Shown here one piece after another: positions 22,536 to 36,140 of a stretch of DNA of 64,000 nucleotides; the first letter of the stretch is position 1, and each line of letters opens with the position of its first letter. The notes under the pieces are model-generated. The model was not told where the DNA came from. It saw nothing but the letters and a program-made list of their open reading frames with translations, and made no database searches. The stretch covers positions 1,674,001 to 1,738,000 of the forward strand of contig JAQQWL010000003.1 in the NCBI GenBank assembly GCA_038363925.1, written 5' to 3'. Origin of the DNA: Apiospora phragmitis. Taxonomy: Eukaryota > Ascomycota > Sordariomycetes > Amphisphaeriales > Apiosporaceae. A program made the position numbers and the translations under genes.

Positions 22536-24053
22536 CTATGCGATGACGGACTGCGGATGCGCAAAGACGTTTCCGGGATCGACCCGCTTCTTAGTGGCGC
22601 GCAGCCGGCGCAGGACCGCGTCGCCGTAGTAGAGCGCGTGCGCCCGCTCGCGCGATAGGCTCGAGTCGGTGTAGTTGATGTACGCCGCGCAGCGGCCGCC
22701 CATGTGCCGGGTCATGGCCGCGTTGAGGCCCTCGACGAACGCGAGGCCCGCCGCGGGGAACGGCCGCTCGTTGTCGGTAAAGGCGTAGTGCTGCGCCACC
22801 CACAGCGCGGACCGGTGCGGGTACGCGGCGTCGCTGTGGCGGGCGGTGTTGTTGATCTGGCTGTCGGCGCCGCCGTATAGATCGATGATGACGAACCAGC
22901 CGATGTCGTGTTCCTCCTGGGCCTGTTGCTCCTCCCTTTCTTCGCTTTTCTTGTGGCTTGGCGCGGAAACTGATGCGATGTGCTCGAAGTAGCTCGTCAG
23001 CGCGGCGGCCGACAGTCCCGGCTCTGGCACCGTCACGCTCTTGGCGAAGAAGTTACCGCGTACAGCGGAATCCAATGACAGCGGATCGCCACCAGACCAC
23101 GACTCGAGGTTCTTGAGCCACCCCAGCACCTCGCACTGACCGCCCCTCTCCGGCGCCTTGGGGAAACATTGAAGAAACGCAGGCTGGATCTTGTTGGCGA
23201 AGTTCTCAAGGGAGCCCAAGTAGACGCCACTGAGACCAAATCGTTGCTTGCCCAGGTTGACCCCGAAACTGAGCTGGCGGTCGACCAAGGAGCCGTCCTG
23301 CATGAGTTCTTGCAAGTTTAACATGGCGGAGACCGCGCCCTGCATCCCCATATCGCTGATCAGATCGCCGAACTCGTATGTCCAGCGAACTACCTTCTCA
23401 GGTGCCGGCTGCGTCTGCAAATAGAAATTGACGACAATGCCGAACGATTCGGCAGCGCCGCGCATCGCATAGTAGATGTCTTCATTCTCGCGCTCCGTCG
23501 CGTGGACCAAGCTCCCGTCCGCGAGCACCACGTCCAGCGCCACAATCTGGTCCATCGCGAGTCCCCAGGCGCGCGAGCAATGGCCATAGCCTCCGTGGGT
23601 GAAATGGCCACCAATGCCAACACTGGGACAGGTGCCGTGGGCGAGGGAGCGCTTGCCCTGGTCGAAGAGCTGCAGGGCGAGGTTGCCGAGGCGGATGCCG
23701 CCGCCTACTCTGGCGATCGCGCCGTCGAACTCGTCGTGCTCGTGGCACAGGACCACGTCCTGCATCTGCCGCAGGTCGACCACCACGGCGCCGTCCCGGC
23801 CCCCGTGGCTGAACGACGTGTACGAATGCCCCCCGCTGCGTGCCTGGACCTGGAGGCCGTGGCGACCTGCGCTCACCACCGCGACGGATACCTGTGCGGC
23901 CGTCTCGGGAAGGACGACTGCCAGTGGGATATACGGCAGCCGTATGTTGTAGGTGGCAGCGTAGTCGTGCCAGTCTGGGTCGCTCGCCGTCTTGACGCAG
24001 ATGGCGTTCTCGCGCAGTTCATTGATGTAACCGTTGTTTCTTGCCATCGTCAA
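22536..24053 (-). CDS. FAD-dependent oxidase, berberine-bridge/AA7-type
   Basis: An intact single-exon 505-residue flavoprotein of the FAD_binding_4 plus BBE class. The PP-loop segment reads QARSGGHSYTSFS with His76 in the position used for 8-alpha-histidyl FAD attachment. GTCPSVGIGGHFTHGGYGHCSRAWGLAMDQI follows, with Cys142 in the position used for 6-S-cysteinyl attachment, so bicovalent FAD is likely. The C-terminus has the BBE signature AYINYTDSSL...YYGDAVLRRLRATKKRVDPGNVFAHPQ. Family members oxidise oligosaccharide reducing ends (AA7) or secondary-metabolite intermediates. No signal peptide is visible (MTMARNNGYINELREN), which favours an intracellular role. Two start ATGs, 24053 and 24047, are equally plausible. 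Confidence 0.9.
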   Translation of the reverse strand: MTMARNNGYINELRENAICVKTASDPDWHDYAATYNIRLPYIPLAVVLPETAAQVSVAVVSAGRHGLQVQARSGGHSYTSFSHGGRDGAVVVDLRQMQDVVLCHEHDEFDGAIARVGGGIRLGNLALQLFDQGKRSLAHGTCPSVGIGGHFTHGGYGHCSRAWGLAMDQIVALDVVLADGSLVHATERENEDIYYAMRGAAESFGIVVNFYLQTQPAPEKVVRWTYEFGDLISDMGMQGAVSAMLNLQELMQDGSLVDRQLSFGVNLGKQRFGLSGVYLGSLENFANKIQPAFLQCFPKAPERGGQCEVLGWLKNLESWSGGDPLSLDSAVRGNFFAKSVTVPEPGLSAAALTSYFEHIASVSAPSHKKSEEREEQQAQEEHDIGWFVIIDLYGGADSQINNTARHSDAAYPHRSALWVAQHYAFTDNERPFPAAGLAFVEGLNAAMTRHMGGRCAAYINYTDSSLSRERAHALYYGDAVLRRLRATKKRVDPGNVFAHPQSVIA

Positions 24054-25536
24054 ATACGTTATTGGATCTTTCTCGTGCTAACGGTGGTTTCTGAGAATCG
24101 TTGTGCTGAGGATATCTGTCGTTCCCAATTCGTTTACTGGATAAGGATGAACTGACTTAAGTAAGTCTCTAGAATAGAGAAAGATATTTATACCCGGGGT
24201 GGTATCGTGCGGAATGCTTCGCAAAGTGCATGGAGACGCACCGTTGCCTAGACTGAAGCAAGCTTATTATTAGGTAGTTGCACAAACGGTACATATATCG
24301 ATTGTTGTCTGTACAAGAGTCTAATGAATCCCAAAAGCGAGACCGTAATGCATTCAATACAACCAGAAAACTGCCGACGGCTGACGGGAATTATAATTGT
24401 CCTGTGACAGCCCAAGAGTGTTGTCTCCGATTGTCACCAAAGCTAGTGGGAGATGACGAAACTGGGAGTATGTGCCTGTCATTAAAGCTAACAACCTTTT
24501 CGGACTGTACCAAGAGTGTAGTCACAGTGGCTTATGGGTACCAGAGTAAAGGAGGAGGGCTACCAGGAGAGTGAATATTCTGTTGCACAAGGCTCATTGC
24601 TGATTGGCCCTGGGTGTCCCAGTATGCGAGCTTGCTTGTTTTCCTATGGGAGCCAACCGACCATTGTAAACCTGAATAACAAAGAAGTTACTCTGTTGTT
24701 GCCTCACATCTTGGAATAAAGAAGCTACCAGAATCCTAGAATATAGAAATGTGCCCCCCTTATTCGTTGTTGGGATTAGGGTTTCAAGTTTACCACTTCT
24801 GTCTGCAGATTTAAAATATCGGGTTTAGCAACCACTATGAGTCTCGTTGGCTACTTGATTTAATGCGAATAGGGGCTCTCGCAGCAAGCAATGTCAAGAC
24901 AAGCTAGATCAAAAAGGGTGCGCTCTTTCTGCTCAAGTGTGTCTATCCTTACCCTACTGTGGTTGTGATCACGCATGCAATAGTCTCCTATAATAGCAGC
25001 TCAGGGTCCATTTTTAATAGGCTCCTGTGATCCTGTTTAGGTCCATAGATTTGACTTGGATGTTTAAACGGTACTGGTGGTCACAGCTCACCGGTTGTCT
25101 CATCCTGAGAATCTAGGAATTCAAAATACAAAGGCCAGGATGCTCTCATCCAGACAAATCCTTCATACATTCAAATTAACCCAGTTTATATCGTCTGGGC
25201 CGGTGCAGTATAGCGGTAGGTAGATCAACAAAATATTACTCAAAGTCGATAGGGGTCAACTTTACCTACAGTCACTTTTTCACCCCTTTTTGGTTTTATC
25301 TCCTTTCCTCTACGTAATACAACTGAAATTAAACAGGCTACTTTATTATTTAGTGTTAAGCTATATAATAGAATGAGCTAAGTAAACGTTTTCAATAAAA
25401 AGACGCAATCAAAACAAGACCTAGAGCAGCCATCCCCATCAGGAAACAAATCTCCTTAACACTCCTGCGACGCATATGGAAACACTCTGTATGCCACCAC
25501 TATCCACCCACCCAGGCACTCTTGATTGCCATTCTA
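24054..25536. other. AT-rich gene-poor spacer, 1.5 kb
   Basis: No coding sequence, tRNA or tandem repeat recognised. The AT content is higher than in flanking genes, with T/A-rich runs around 25250-25450. Confidence 0.5.
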
Positions 25537-27713
25537 CTAAAAAGCCGCAATCTTAGGTCTCTTAACAACGAGGGGCTCGAAGTCCTGCGGCTCCAGATCG
25601 TCGGACCAGCGGGCACGCTTGAGTTCGCCTTCGCCCGTCGGGGTCTTTCTCCGCCTTTTAAGGCCCCCGCCGTACATGGGTTGCTGTTGCGGCCGGGGGG
25701 CAGCCTGGCCCGGGTAGCCGGTTGGAGTTGGATATCCCACTTCGGGGTTGTAAGCGAAGGCGTTGTTGGGGTTGTAGACGTAGCCGGCATCGAAGCCGTT
25801 GCCGGGGTAGTAGTTGGCCTGTGGGTAGAAATTGTTGTAGCCCGTGTATCCCGGAGGCTGCGCGAAGTTGTTGAATGGAGGTGCCTGTGTCCTATAATTA
25901 GGCACCTGTCCTTGACCTGGCGCTGGTCCAGTTGGTTGACCCTGGAATGATTGATTTTGCTGATACATTGAGGATGGGGGTGGAGGTTGCGGGAGCAGCA
26001 TAGAGGGCATCCACGGCGGTTCTTGCATTTCGAACTCTGATTTGGTCGGGAAGCCATGTACAGCTCTCCGGACTGTTTCGTTTCGAAATCTTGAGTCCTT
26101 ATCGAGTGCATACCGGTTGGTGATACCTGTAACTGCTTGGTTCACCGGTACCAAGGCACGTTCGAGAGCAGGCCAATGCTGCTCGACCTGTACTCCTTCG
26201 GGGCCCCCGTCTCTCCGTTCGCGGATAATCCGGAGCATTACGCCGATGGCACTGTCGAGCAACGTATCCAGACTTGCCAGATCGGCTTTAAATTGGGCAC
26301 CACCCTTGGCTTTTACAGTGGTGGAAACAATGTTTCTCCAGGAGAAATACTCGTCGAGGTAGTTCGCCATGTAGGTGAAGAGCTTGGCCGCCTCGGTGTG
26401 GCGCGTCAAGTCGTTCTTCTCGTGCGCATAGCGGACTAGGCAATGTATGTCAGTAAATCGTGGCAAAACTCGGGGGTACTATCTCCTTCCTACTCACGTA
26501 AATCCAGTGCGTCTTCTCTGCTAATGCGGTAAACCTTCTCGAAGACGGATAGGAGCATGGGTTCACCCTGACTGTTCTTGATCGCGTTGACGGGCGCCAG
26601 GAGCAGGTCTCCTGCCATGTTCGGCGCATGGACCAAATCGTTATTCTCCCGCACGACTTCCATATAGCCGTCCTTCTTGTACTCGTTCTCAGCCCAAGTC
26701 GCGTGCTTGAAGTCGTCCCTCGCGGTGGTGACGACGCTTCTCGTCCGGAGACGGATCCAAAAGGTCGCCCACGTGATGCACAATTCGATCATCTGCTTGT
26801 GAGTCAAGTGGCCAGCAAGTTCGGGGCCGAACCGCGCAGCAAATTTACTGACGAATTCCGCATCGATGTTGCCCTGATTTCCTGATTGATTGACCTGGAA
26901 CTTTGTTGATTTGTACATCTCCTCCTATTAACACTCGGCGTTAGCAATGCTCTCTCTCGGAGAATAGACCAAATGTCTCAAGAAGAGGTGCAGACAAGAT
27001 TTGTAATGCTACCCCTGAAGACCTCCCGAGACACAATGGGCCAGGAAGGATTCCACAGCAAAAAGTCATGTTACCAGCTTGCTCCTCTGCTCCTTCAGAT
27101 ACTCAATCTCTCTACCTGTTAACACTCGGCGTTAGTATCATTTTCCATGGAATAACCCACATGTTTCAGGGGGCAATGTAAGCAAAACCTGCAAGAAGCC
27201 GCGTACTTGGCCCACCCGATGGCGCATGGGATAGGAAGGGTTGAGTCTCGAACGTTACTTACCCTGCTCCCTCGACTTATAGATCAACTCGTCAAATTCG
27301 GGAAGTATAGCCGCGCCAAGTCTATTGGACAAGATAGGATCTCCTTGTGAGCCGGCAAACCCCGCCACCGTCCAATTCTGGGAATCTCGTAACACCTCGT
27401 TTAGTTTTGTCTGGTAATTCGCTCGAGTCGCAGGAAACCCTTGCAGATTTTTCACTTCAGCAGCTAGAAACAAATAATGGTCCAGGCTGCTGTTAAAGTT
27501 GAAACCATCTGTTGTGCGGGGGTTGGCAGGGGCTCGGCTGGAACGGCTGGTTTTGCTGTCGACCAGGGGAAAGTCTTTGCGAAAAACGGGATCTTCTCCT
27601 TCCAGAGAGCTATCCGACTTCACGTAGTTGCCGAACCCTGGTCCAGCACCCCTTACCGTGCCGTCTGAGCTACTGCTGCCACCATCTCCCATCGTGATGT
27701 CTGATTGTGCCAT
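25537..27713 (-). CDS. Unknown multi-exon nuclear-type protein hosting two introner-like introns
   Basis: Four exons, 27263-27713, 27075-27115 (41 nt), 26498-26924 and 25537-26435, all joining in frame. Splices give YKSREQG-REIEYLKEQRSKL-EEMYKSTKFQ and ALDL-LRYAHEKNDL. The N-terminus is low complexity with GAGPGFGNYV. A predicted coiled coil spans the micro-exon. The middle is helical (LTHKQMIELCITWATFWIRLRTRSVVTTARDDFKHATW). The tail is Pro/Gln/Tyr/Asn-rich, prion-like (YTGYNNFYPQANYYPGNGFDAGYVYNPNN), and ends in basic clusters GGGLKRRRKTPTGEGELKRARWSDDL and KRPKI, likely nuclear localisation signals. Introns 1 and 2 (147 and 150 bp) are copies of one sequence family. Intron 3 (62 bp) is unrelated. 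No known domain recognised. Confidence 0.75.
26925..27074 (-). repeat. Introner-like element, intron 2 of the unknown gene
   Basis: 150 bp intron from GTAACA to a 3' end CTAACGCCGAGTGTTAA-TAG, differing from the neighbouring intron's 3' end by only two bases. It carries an internal inverted repeat in which TGTCTCGGGAGG near the 5' third faces CCTCTTCTTGAGACA before the branch point. The flanking exons continue in frame (KL-EE). Confidence 0.75.
27116..27262 (-). repeat. Introner-like element, intron 1 of the unknown gene
   Basis: 147 bp intron from GTAAGT to CTAACGCCGAGTGTTAA-CAG. It aligns along its length with the intron at 26925-27074 and with 7463-7619: CTTCCTATCCCAT near the 5' third, CCCCTGAAACATG and TTATTCC before the branch point. 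The exons join as REQG-REIEY. Confidence 0.75.
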
Positions 27714-30737
<3,024 letters not shown>

Positions 30738-31731
30738 TTAGATCTTGAACCGGCTGCGCGAGTTCCAGCCGACCGCCTCGACCGACCGCTTGCCCATGAG
30801 CTTGACGCTCTCGGCGTAGTCCGACGTGCCGTGGCCCGGGTCCGCGTCGCGCTGCGTGCACGTCTGCTTGTCGCCGGCCCTGCCGCGGTCGCCGTCGACG
30901 GCCGCGAAGTGGTACTTGTCGCTGGTGGTCGCGACCATGTTCTTGGCGGCGGTCGGGGTCCAGCCATTAATAAAGTCGCCGTGCGAGCAGTAGATGTTGT
31001 CGCCGCAAGCCTGCCGGAAGGGCGCGACGCCGTCCCAGCCGTTCGGCAGCACCTTGCGCGCGTCGTACCGGATGCTGAACCGCAGCTGCGGCATGCTCTT
31101 CATGCCCGCGGGGCACCAGTTGGGCGTCCCGTGCGCGCGGTCCTTGTAGGCCGTCTCGAGCGTCGCCTCGTTGACGCACTGCGGGAAGTACAGCAGCGTC
31201 TGGATGTGCGTGTCGCACGTCTTGCTCGGGAAGCCGTTCTTGTCGGGTGGCGGCGGGTTCGCCATCCCCTCACAAACCCACTCGATCTTGGCCTCGGCCG
31301 GCATGTCGGCCGGCTTGGTCCCCTCGGCCTTGCCCGCCACCATCTTGAGGTCCTGCGGGAAGGGCACCTCGGCGGGCGTCTCGCCGAGGTTGTAGTAGGC
31401 GCTGAAGCGCGAGAGCGGCATGGGCTTGTACGACTTGCCGCCGTCCGCGGTGTAGAGGAAGGTGGGCACCCAGTAGATGGACAGGTCGTTGGGGTTGTCG
31501 GCGTTGGTGCACGACTTCTCCAGCTCGGCGCTCTTGTTGGTGCTGGCCGTCACGCCGTCGGCGCCGAAGAAGGAGTGCAGGTGCGACTTGTCGAAGGCGC
31601 CGGGGAACACGATGGGGTCGATGTTCTTGGTCATGAAGGGCGCGGGTACGTTGACCTGCGTGTAGGCGAGCGCCGCTTGGGCGAAAGAGGGCGACGGCGG
31701 CGCCGCTCGAAAGAATGGAAGAGGAAGGCAT
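30738..31731 (-). CDS. Secreted DUF1996-domain protein, one frameshift in the signal region
   Basis: A secreted protein of unknown function found widely in ascomycetes, sometimes fused to WSC domains. The body reads NVPAPFMTKNIDPIVFPGAFDKSHLHSFFGADGVTASTNKSAEL, then LSIYWVPTFLYTADGG, CDTHIQTLLYFPQCVNE, GTPNWCPAGMKSMPQLRFSIRYDARKVLPNGWDGVAPFRQACGDNIYCSHGDFINGW and DKYHFAAVDGDRG. These are the conserved His/Asp/Cys blocks of DUF1996. The likely start at 31731 gives MPSSSILSSGAAVA, then after removing one C from the CCC at 31689-31691 the frame runs SFAQAALAYTQVNVPAPF, a good signal peptide. Without that correction translation would start at MTKNID and lack a leader. It precedes Cel6 on the same strand. 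Confidence 0.85.
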
Positions 31732-32671
31732 CCTGATGCTGCTAAAGAATGTGGGAGTAGAAGTTAAACGGGACAGAAAGTCGTCACCGGCGAAACGAAT
31801 GTACAAGGTTGAACGAAAGGGTGTGAGAAAAACAAGCGGTTCACAGATGAATCAAACGAACGTGATGAGAATGTCGCAGGGCGTGCCATGCTTCAAGTAT
31901 TTATCACATTCATATTCATCATGCCCATGGCTCAGCATCCCATGCCGATCTCATCGCACTCCACTTCGAATGCGCTGGTGTTGAGGCTCCGCGACTCGTA
32001 AAGATGCAACCATCGTCGCTCATGAAAAATGCAGTTTAATTGGTTTCGCTCTTGGCGCCGTTTCAACTCCCGTCCAAAGTGGACCTGCGCCCGAGTGTCC
32101 CGCGGGTTATTTCGGTAGAATGGTAAGTCGAGGCGGTTGAAACTGTGACATTGCCGGTGTTTACTGCTCTGGTCTCCGCAAGTATGGCAACCTCGCCTTG
32201 AGTTCAGATGAAAACCGGGGGTGTCGACTGTCTGGAGTAAATGAACCACGCCGTCATGCCCTCCCTGCTTGAGCAACCGATACTACCAGCACACTTACTG
32301 CATGTTTCATCAGGGTACGAAATCAACCAACTTTTTCGGCACTCGAGACCGAAATAGGTAAATATCCAACAGTTAACAACTGATCGACATTTCCACTCGA
32401 ATCTCCATCTCTTTTCACTGATCGCAGATGCATCGGAGGGGAAGACCTGGTCACCGGAATCGTCGAACGCACATATTAGCAATGAAGATAATCTCAGTTG
32501 GAACGAAAGATAGATATGTATGTAGATGTCAATATGTAACAAGAGAAGTATATATACTCGCACCACAATACTCCTAGACCAATTCGACGTCTTGAGTTCG
32601 CTCCCGCCTGCCTTCTCCTGGGTCATCCTGCTTTTCAAGACACCCAATGTTCTATGCATGCACCACAACAC
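31732..32671. other. Intergenic spacer
   Basis: No gene seen. It contains the promoter of the DUF1996 gene and the 3' flank of Cel6. Confidence 0.5.
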
Positions 32672-34277
32672 CTACTGGAAGGAGGGGTTGGCGTTCTTGA
32701 ACAGCTGCTCGAAGTAAGCCTCGAACCACGTGCCGGCCTCGGGCGCCGGCTTCATGGCGTCCTCGAGGCCGCAGTGGAAGTCGTAGCGGGCCGCCGAGGT
32801 GTCGGAGGTGCCGTCGCCCTCGCCGCCGGGCTTGACCCAGACGAAGGCGTCAAGCAGGTCGGAGCCCGTGTCGGGCGAGGCCGGAGCCCGAAGCCCGTGC
32901 CGAGCGCGTTGCACCAGTGGCCCCACTCGGTCTGCCCCGTGGGCTGCTTGCCGCTGCGGCCCGTGTCCGTGATGAAATGGGCGTCCCAGCCCTGGGCCTT
33001 GAGGAGCGGCGCGAAGGCCTCGATGTAGTGCTTCTCGTCGTAGTTGGCGTTGCCCTGCGTGTACGACGGGGCCGAGGCCAGGTTCCAGCCGTTGTAGTTG
33101 GCGATGTTGGTCGCGAGGCCGCGTAGCGCCGCGGGGCTGCCCGCGTCCTTGTACAGCTGCGCGTACATCTGGGCCGCGGGCGTCAGGTTCGCGGGCCAGC
33201 CCAGCCACCCGGCGTGGCCGGCGTCCAGGTACATGGCGACGTTGGGCTTGTTCAGCTTCTTGATGGCGTACTGGGTGCACTCGTGGTAGGCTTCCTGGGC
33301 GCCGGAGCACTTGGCGACGTTCAAGTTGGTGACCATGTTGGCCAAGCTATCGGGTTCTGTTGTTGTTTTATCTCCGGTCAGCATTGTGGTCTGGGGAGGG
33401 CCTGCTCAAGCCGTAGCAGCGTTGAGAGCGGAGCTTGTTGACTTACCAATAATGAGGGGCATGCGGACGTCAGAGTATTCCTCGACTAATTCAGCAATTG
33501 CGTCGATGTATTCCTTGTACTTGGCAACGCCACCGTCGGCGATGGAAAACTCGCCGTTGGAAGCAGCGGCGGCGCAGTCACGGTCGGGAAGATCGTAGAC
33601 GACGAAGAGTCCAGCCTTGGGCGGGCTCGCGCCAGCTTGGTTCTCCTTGCGGATTTGGGCCAGGTAGTCCGCCATCAGGGGAACCTTGGAGCGGGTGTCC
33701 AGCCACATGTAGCTGGGGACCTTGCCAACCTGTGCGGCCACGGCCCCCAGCGTGGGGACGGCGTAGGCCGACACCTCGGAGGCGTAGTACGGGTTAGCCC
33801 ACATCTCGACGCCCGAGTACGGGTTGCCGGACCAGGTCGCAGTTCCGCTGCCGCCAGGAGCCGGAGGCGCAGTCGTCGTGGCGCTACCGGCAGTGGTAGT
33901 CGTCGTGGCGGTGCTGCTTGCCTTGGTGATGCTTGATGCCTTAGTAGTGCTTGATGCCTGGGTGGTGGTGGTGGTAGGGGCAGGCGCAGCAGTGGTCGTG
34001 GCCGTGGCCTGGCCAGGAATGCATTGGAAGTAATAGTCATTGCTCTTCACGCATGTGTAGCCACTGGTACAGCAGCTAGAGCCGGACCAACCTTGACCTC
34101 CGCACTGGGACCTGTTCGTTTCTGTTAATTGGCGTGCAATAAAGAGGTAGGTAGGTAGATGCCAGAGCTATCTTACCAAGCAGCGCCGCAGTTCTGGCGC
34201 TCCTCGAGCTTTCCCTCGAGAGGGGCAGCAAGAGCTAAAGAGCTCAAAGCAGCAAGGACGAAAGTCTTTGCAGCCAT
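32672..34277 (-). CDS. cel6A: GH6 cellobiohydrolase II with N-terminal CBM1
   Basis: A secreted exo-cellulase acting from non-reducing cellulose ends. Exons are 34177-34277, 33447-34111 and 32672-33356, with introns of 65 and 90 bp. The product starts MAAKTFVLAALSSLALAAPLEGKLEERQNCGAAW (signal peptide and KR/ER-like processing site). The CBM1 follows (SQCGGQGWSGSSCCTSGYTCVKSNDYYFQC), then a Thr/Ser/Ala linker with TTKASSITKASS repeats, then the GH6 barrel. Active-site segments include MWLDTRSKVPLMADYL, VVYDLPDRDCAAAASNGE, YLDAGHAGWLGW and GRSGKQPTGQTEWGHWCNALGTGFG. One C appears missing near 32879-32882, where LRP resumes as SPDTGSDLLDAFVWVKPGGEGDGTSDTSAARYDFHCGLEDAMKPAPEAGTWFEAYFEQLFKNANPSF. 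Expression is probably cellulose-induced, by family. Confidence 0.93.
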
Positions 34278-36140
34278 TGCGTTCAGGGTCTATGGGCACT
34301 TGATGTGTATACTAGATGTTGTCTGCCTGCCTGCCTGTCGTGAGGTTCATCATTCAGTCACTGAAGGACGTCGAGCCTTTTATATCGACATAGCAAACAT
34401 CCTTGGTGGATCCTATCATCAATCGGAGAGAGGCAACACTAACCGAATAGGAATATCACTAATCGGATAGACGGGAACAGTGGCATGGGCAGCATCCGCA
34501 GGTCCAAGTCGGGACAGCCTCCACATACCCTTTCGGCGGCGTAGCGTAGACTGTCGGATGATTCCTGGGGTGGCCAAGTCTTAGCACCTCTTGAAGACCC
34601 AGAAACAGTCGGGGTGCGGTCCGCGGAGTCGAGTGCCAGGCAGGCAAGCGTCGAAGACTAGCCCAGAGCAGGAAGCAAGACATCGTGAGATGCATGGGTT
34701 CAGAACGTAAGGCAAGCTGATCGGCGTAGGGGCCCTCTCTATCTAGGTTTGGTAGCGAATAATCCCGCCAATCAGATCTTGGTTAAGGCGGCTCCGGACT
34801 TGCAGGGCACGATATAGCGCTGTTCATGAGTCGGTGGCCAATGGCCTTGGTGGTGACATTCTCGGAAAGTTACCCTCCATGTAGTTCCCGAAACGGAAGT
34901 TGGTGTCATGCGGGGATGTTGGGGAACAAACGGTCAAGCCAATATCACGGAAAGAGTCACACAACATGCCGGAAATTTGCTCTCATTTCAGCTCGAGGTT
35001 CCACAGGGGAACAAGAAGTAAGGGAATGACTGGTCTTGTTCGTGTTATGCTGTGTAATCATCCGTCAAATTGGACAGGCGGGGTGGATGTTCCACGGAGC
35101 GGCCTCAAAAGAAGTACGCGGGCATTGCGGAGAGGTGGCAAGTACATAGAATTGAGGGATGGACAAGCCGACACGCAGCAATCGAATATCGAATTTAAGT
35201 AACATTATAGACTCGCACATCGATCCGCGAGAAGCTTGGCAAAGCCCAGTACCAGGGATCAACAGGTCTCAACAATATCGAATTAATGAGCTCAAGGGGT
35301 TGCAATATTGGGGGTAATGCCTACTGGACTGCCTTACCTGCGCATCAGATCTAACAAAAAGACGGGAGGCAGATACATACATGTGCATATTACCAACCAT
35401 GCGGCTTCTTGCCATAGATGTATGCATGTCATTGGTGATAGCTGTCAGGAATATGCCGTGTATCATAATTAAGTACCAACCGAGATGGAAGGGATCATCT
35501 GCTAAGCTTTAACAGAGGCTTGAAATAACGCCTGACGACAGTTATGTAGAGTGCACTCAAGTGATAATCTTGCAATCATAGTGGCTTCATAGGGGAACAG
35601 GCAATTTTCACCGAAGCCCAAGGTGAACGGAAGAATGAAGCGAAGGAACCGTCACAATCAGCGCATGTAAGCGGATTACTTGTTGTCACAACGTGTGTTA
35701 GTGTTGCTCTGATGTTGGCAGGTTCTCGCGTTGTTCTGGGCAGTTCAATTGATCCCAGGCCGTTTGGTTTAGGCCCAGCACCCGCTGAATGCTGAATGGC
35801 CAGCGACGGAATCGCCCAAAAATTAGGCCGACATTTGCCCGCCATTCGAATCCCCTTACCTAAGGCACTGTATTCATGTTGAACCGCACCATCCACCACC
35901 CACCCAATCAAGCATTGGCCTGTGACCGACCGCGCTGCAGTGGATGGATTCGTGGAGGAAATCCCCCCTTTAGAGCCGGTCAGCCAAGAGCAAGGGGCCC
36001 CTAAGCTCAATTCAACCTCCGTCCCCCGTGCATCCGTATCGCATTGCATCGCCCGAACACCGCAAACTTCCCAAAACGGAGAATACAAACCTCCTCCTGC
36101 TCCCAGGACACCGTCCCTCCGTCCCGAGGTCTCCGCCAAG
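34278..36140. other. Gene-poor spacer, 1.9 kb
   Basis: No supportable gene. It contains the Cel6 promoter and, near 35880-36140, the 5' leader of the AP-2 mu gene, which is open in frame upstream of the true start but lacks conserved content. Confidence 0.5.

Noticed and set aside
30831..31736. 301-codon open frame on the plus strand
   Set aside because: Antisense to the DUF1996 gene. Composition is Arg/Val/Gly-rich shadow sequence.
35922..36140. Upstream in-frame extension of AP-2 mu as coding
   Set aside because: The family begins at the ATG at 36141. The extension is Pro/Ser-rich and lacks conservation-type features, unlike the nucleoside diphosphate kinase case.
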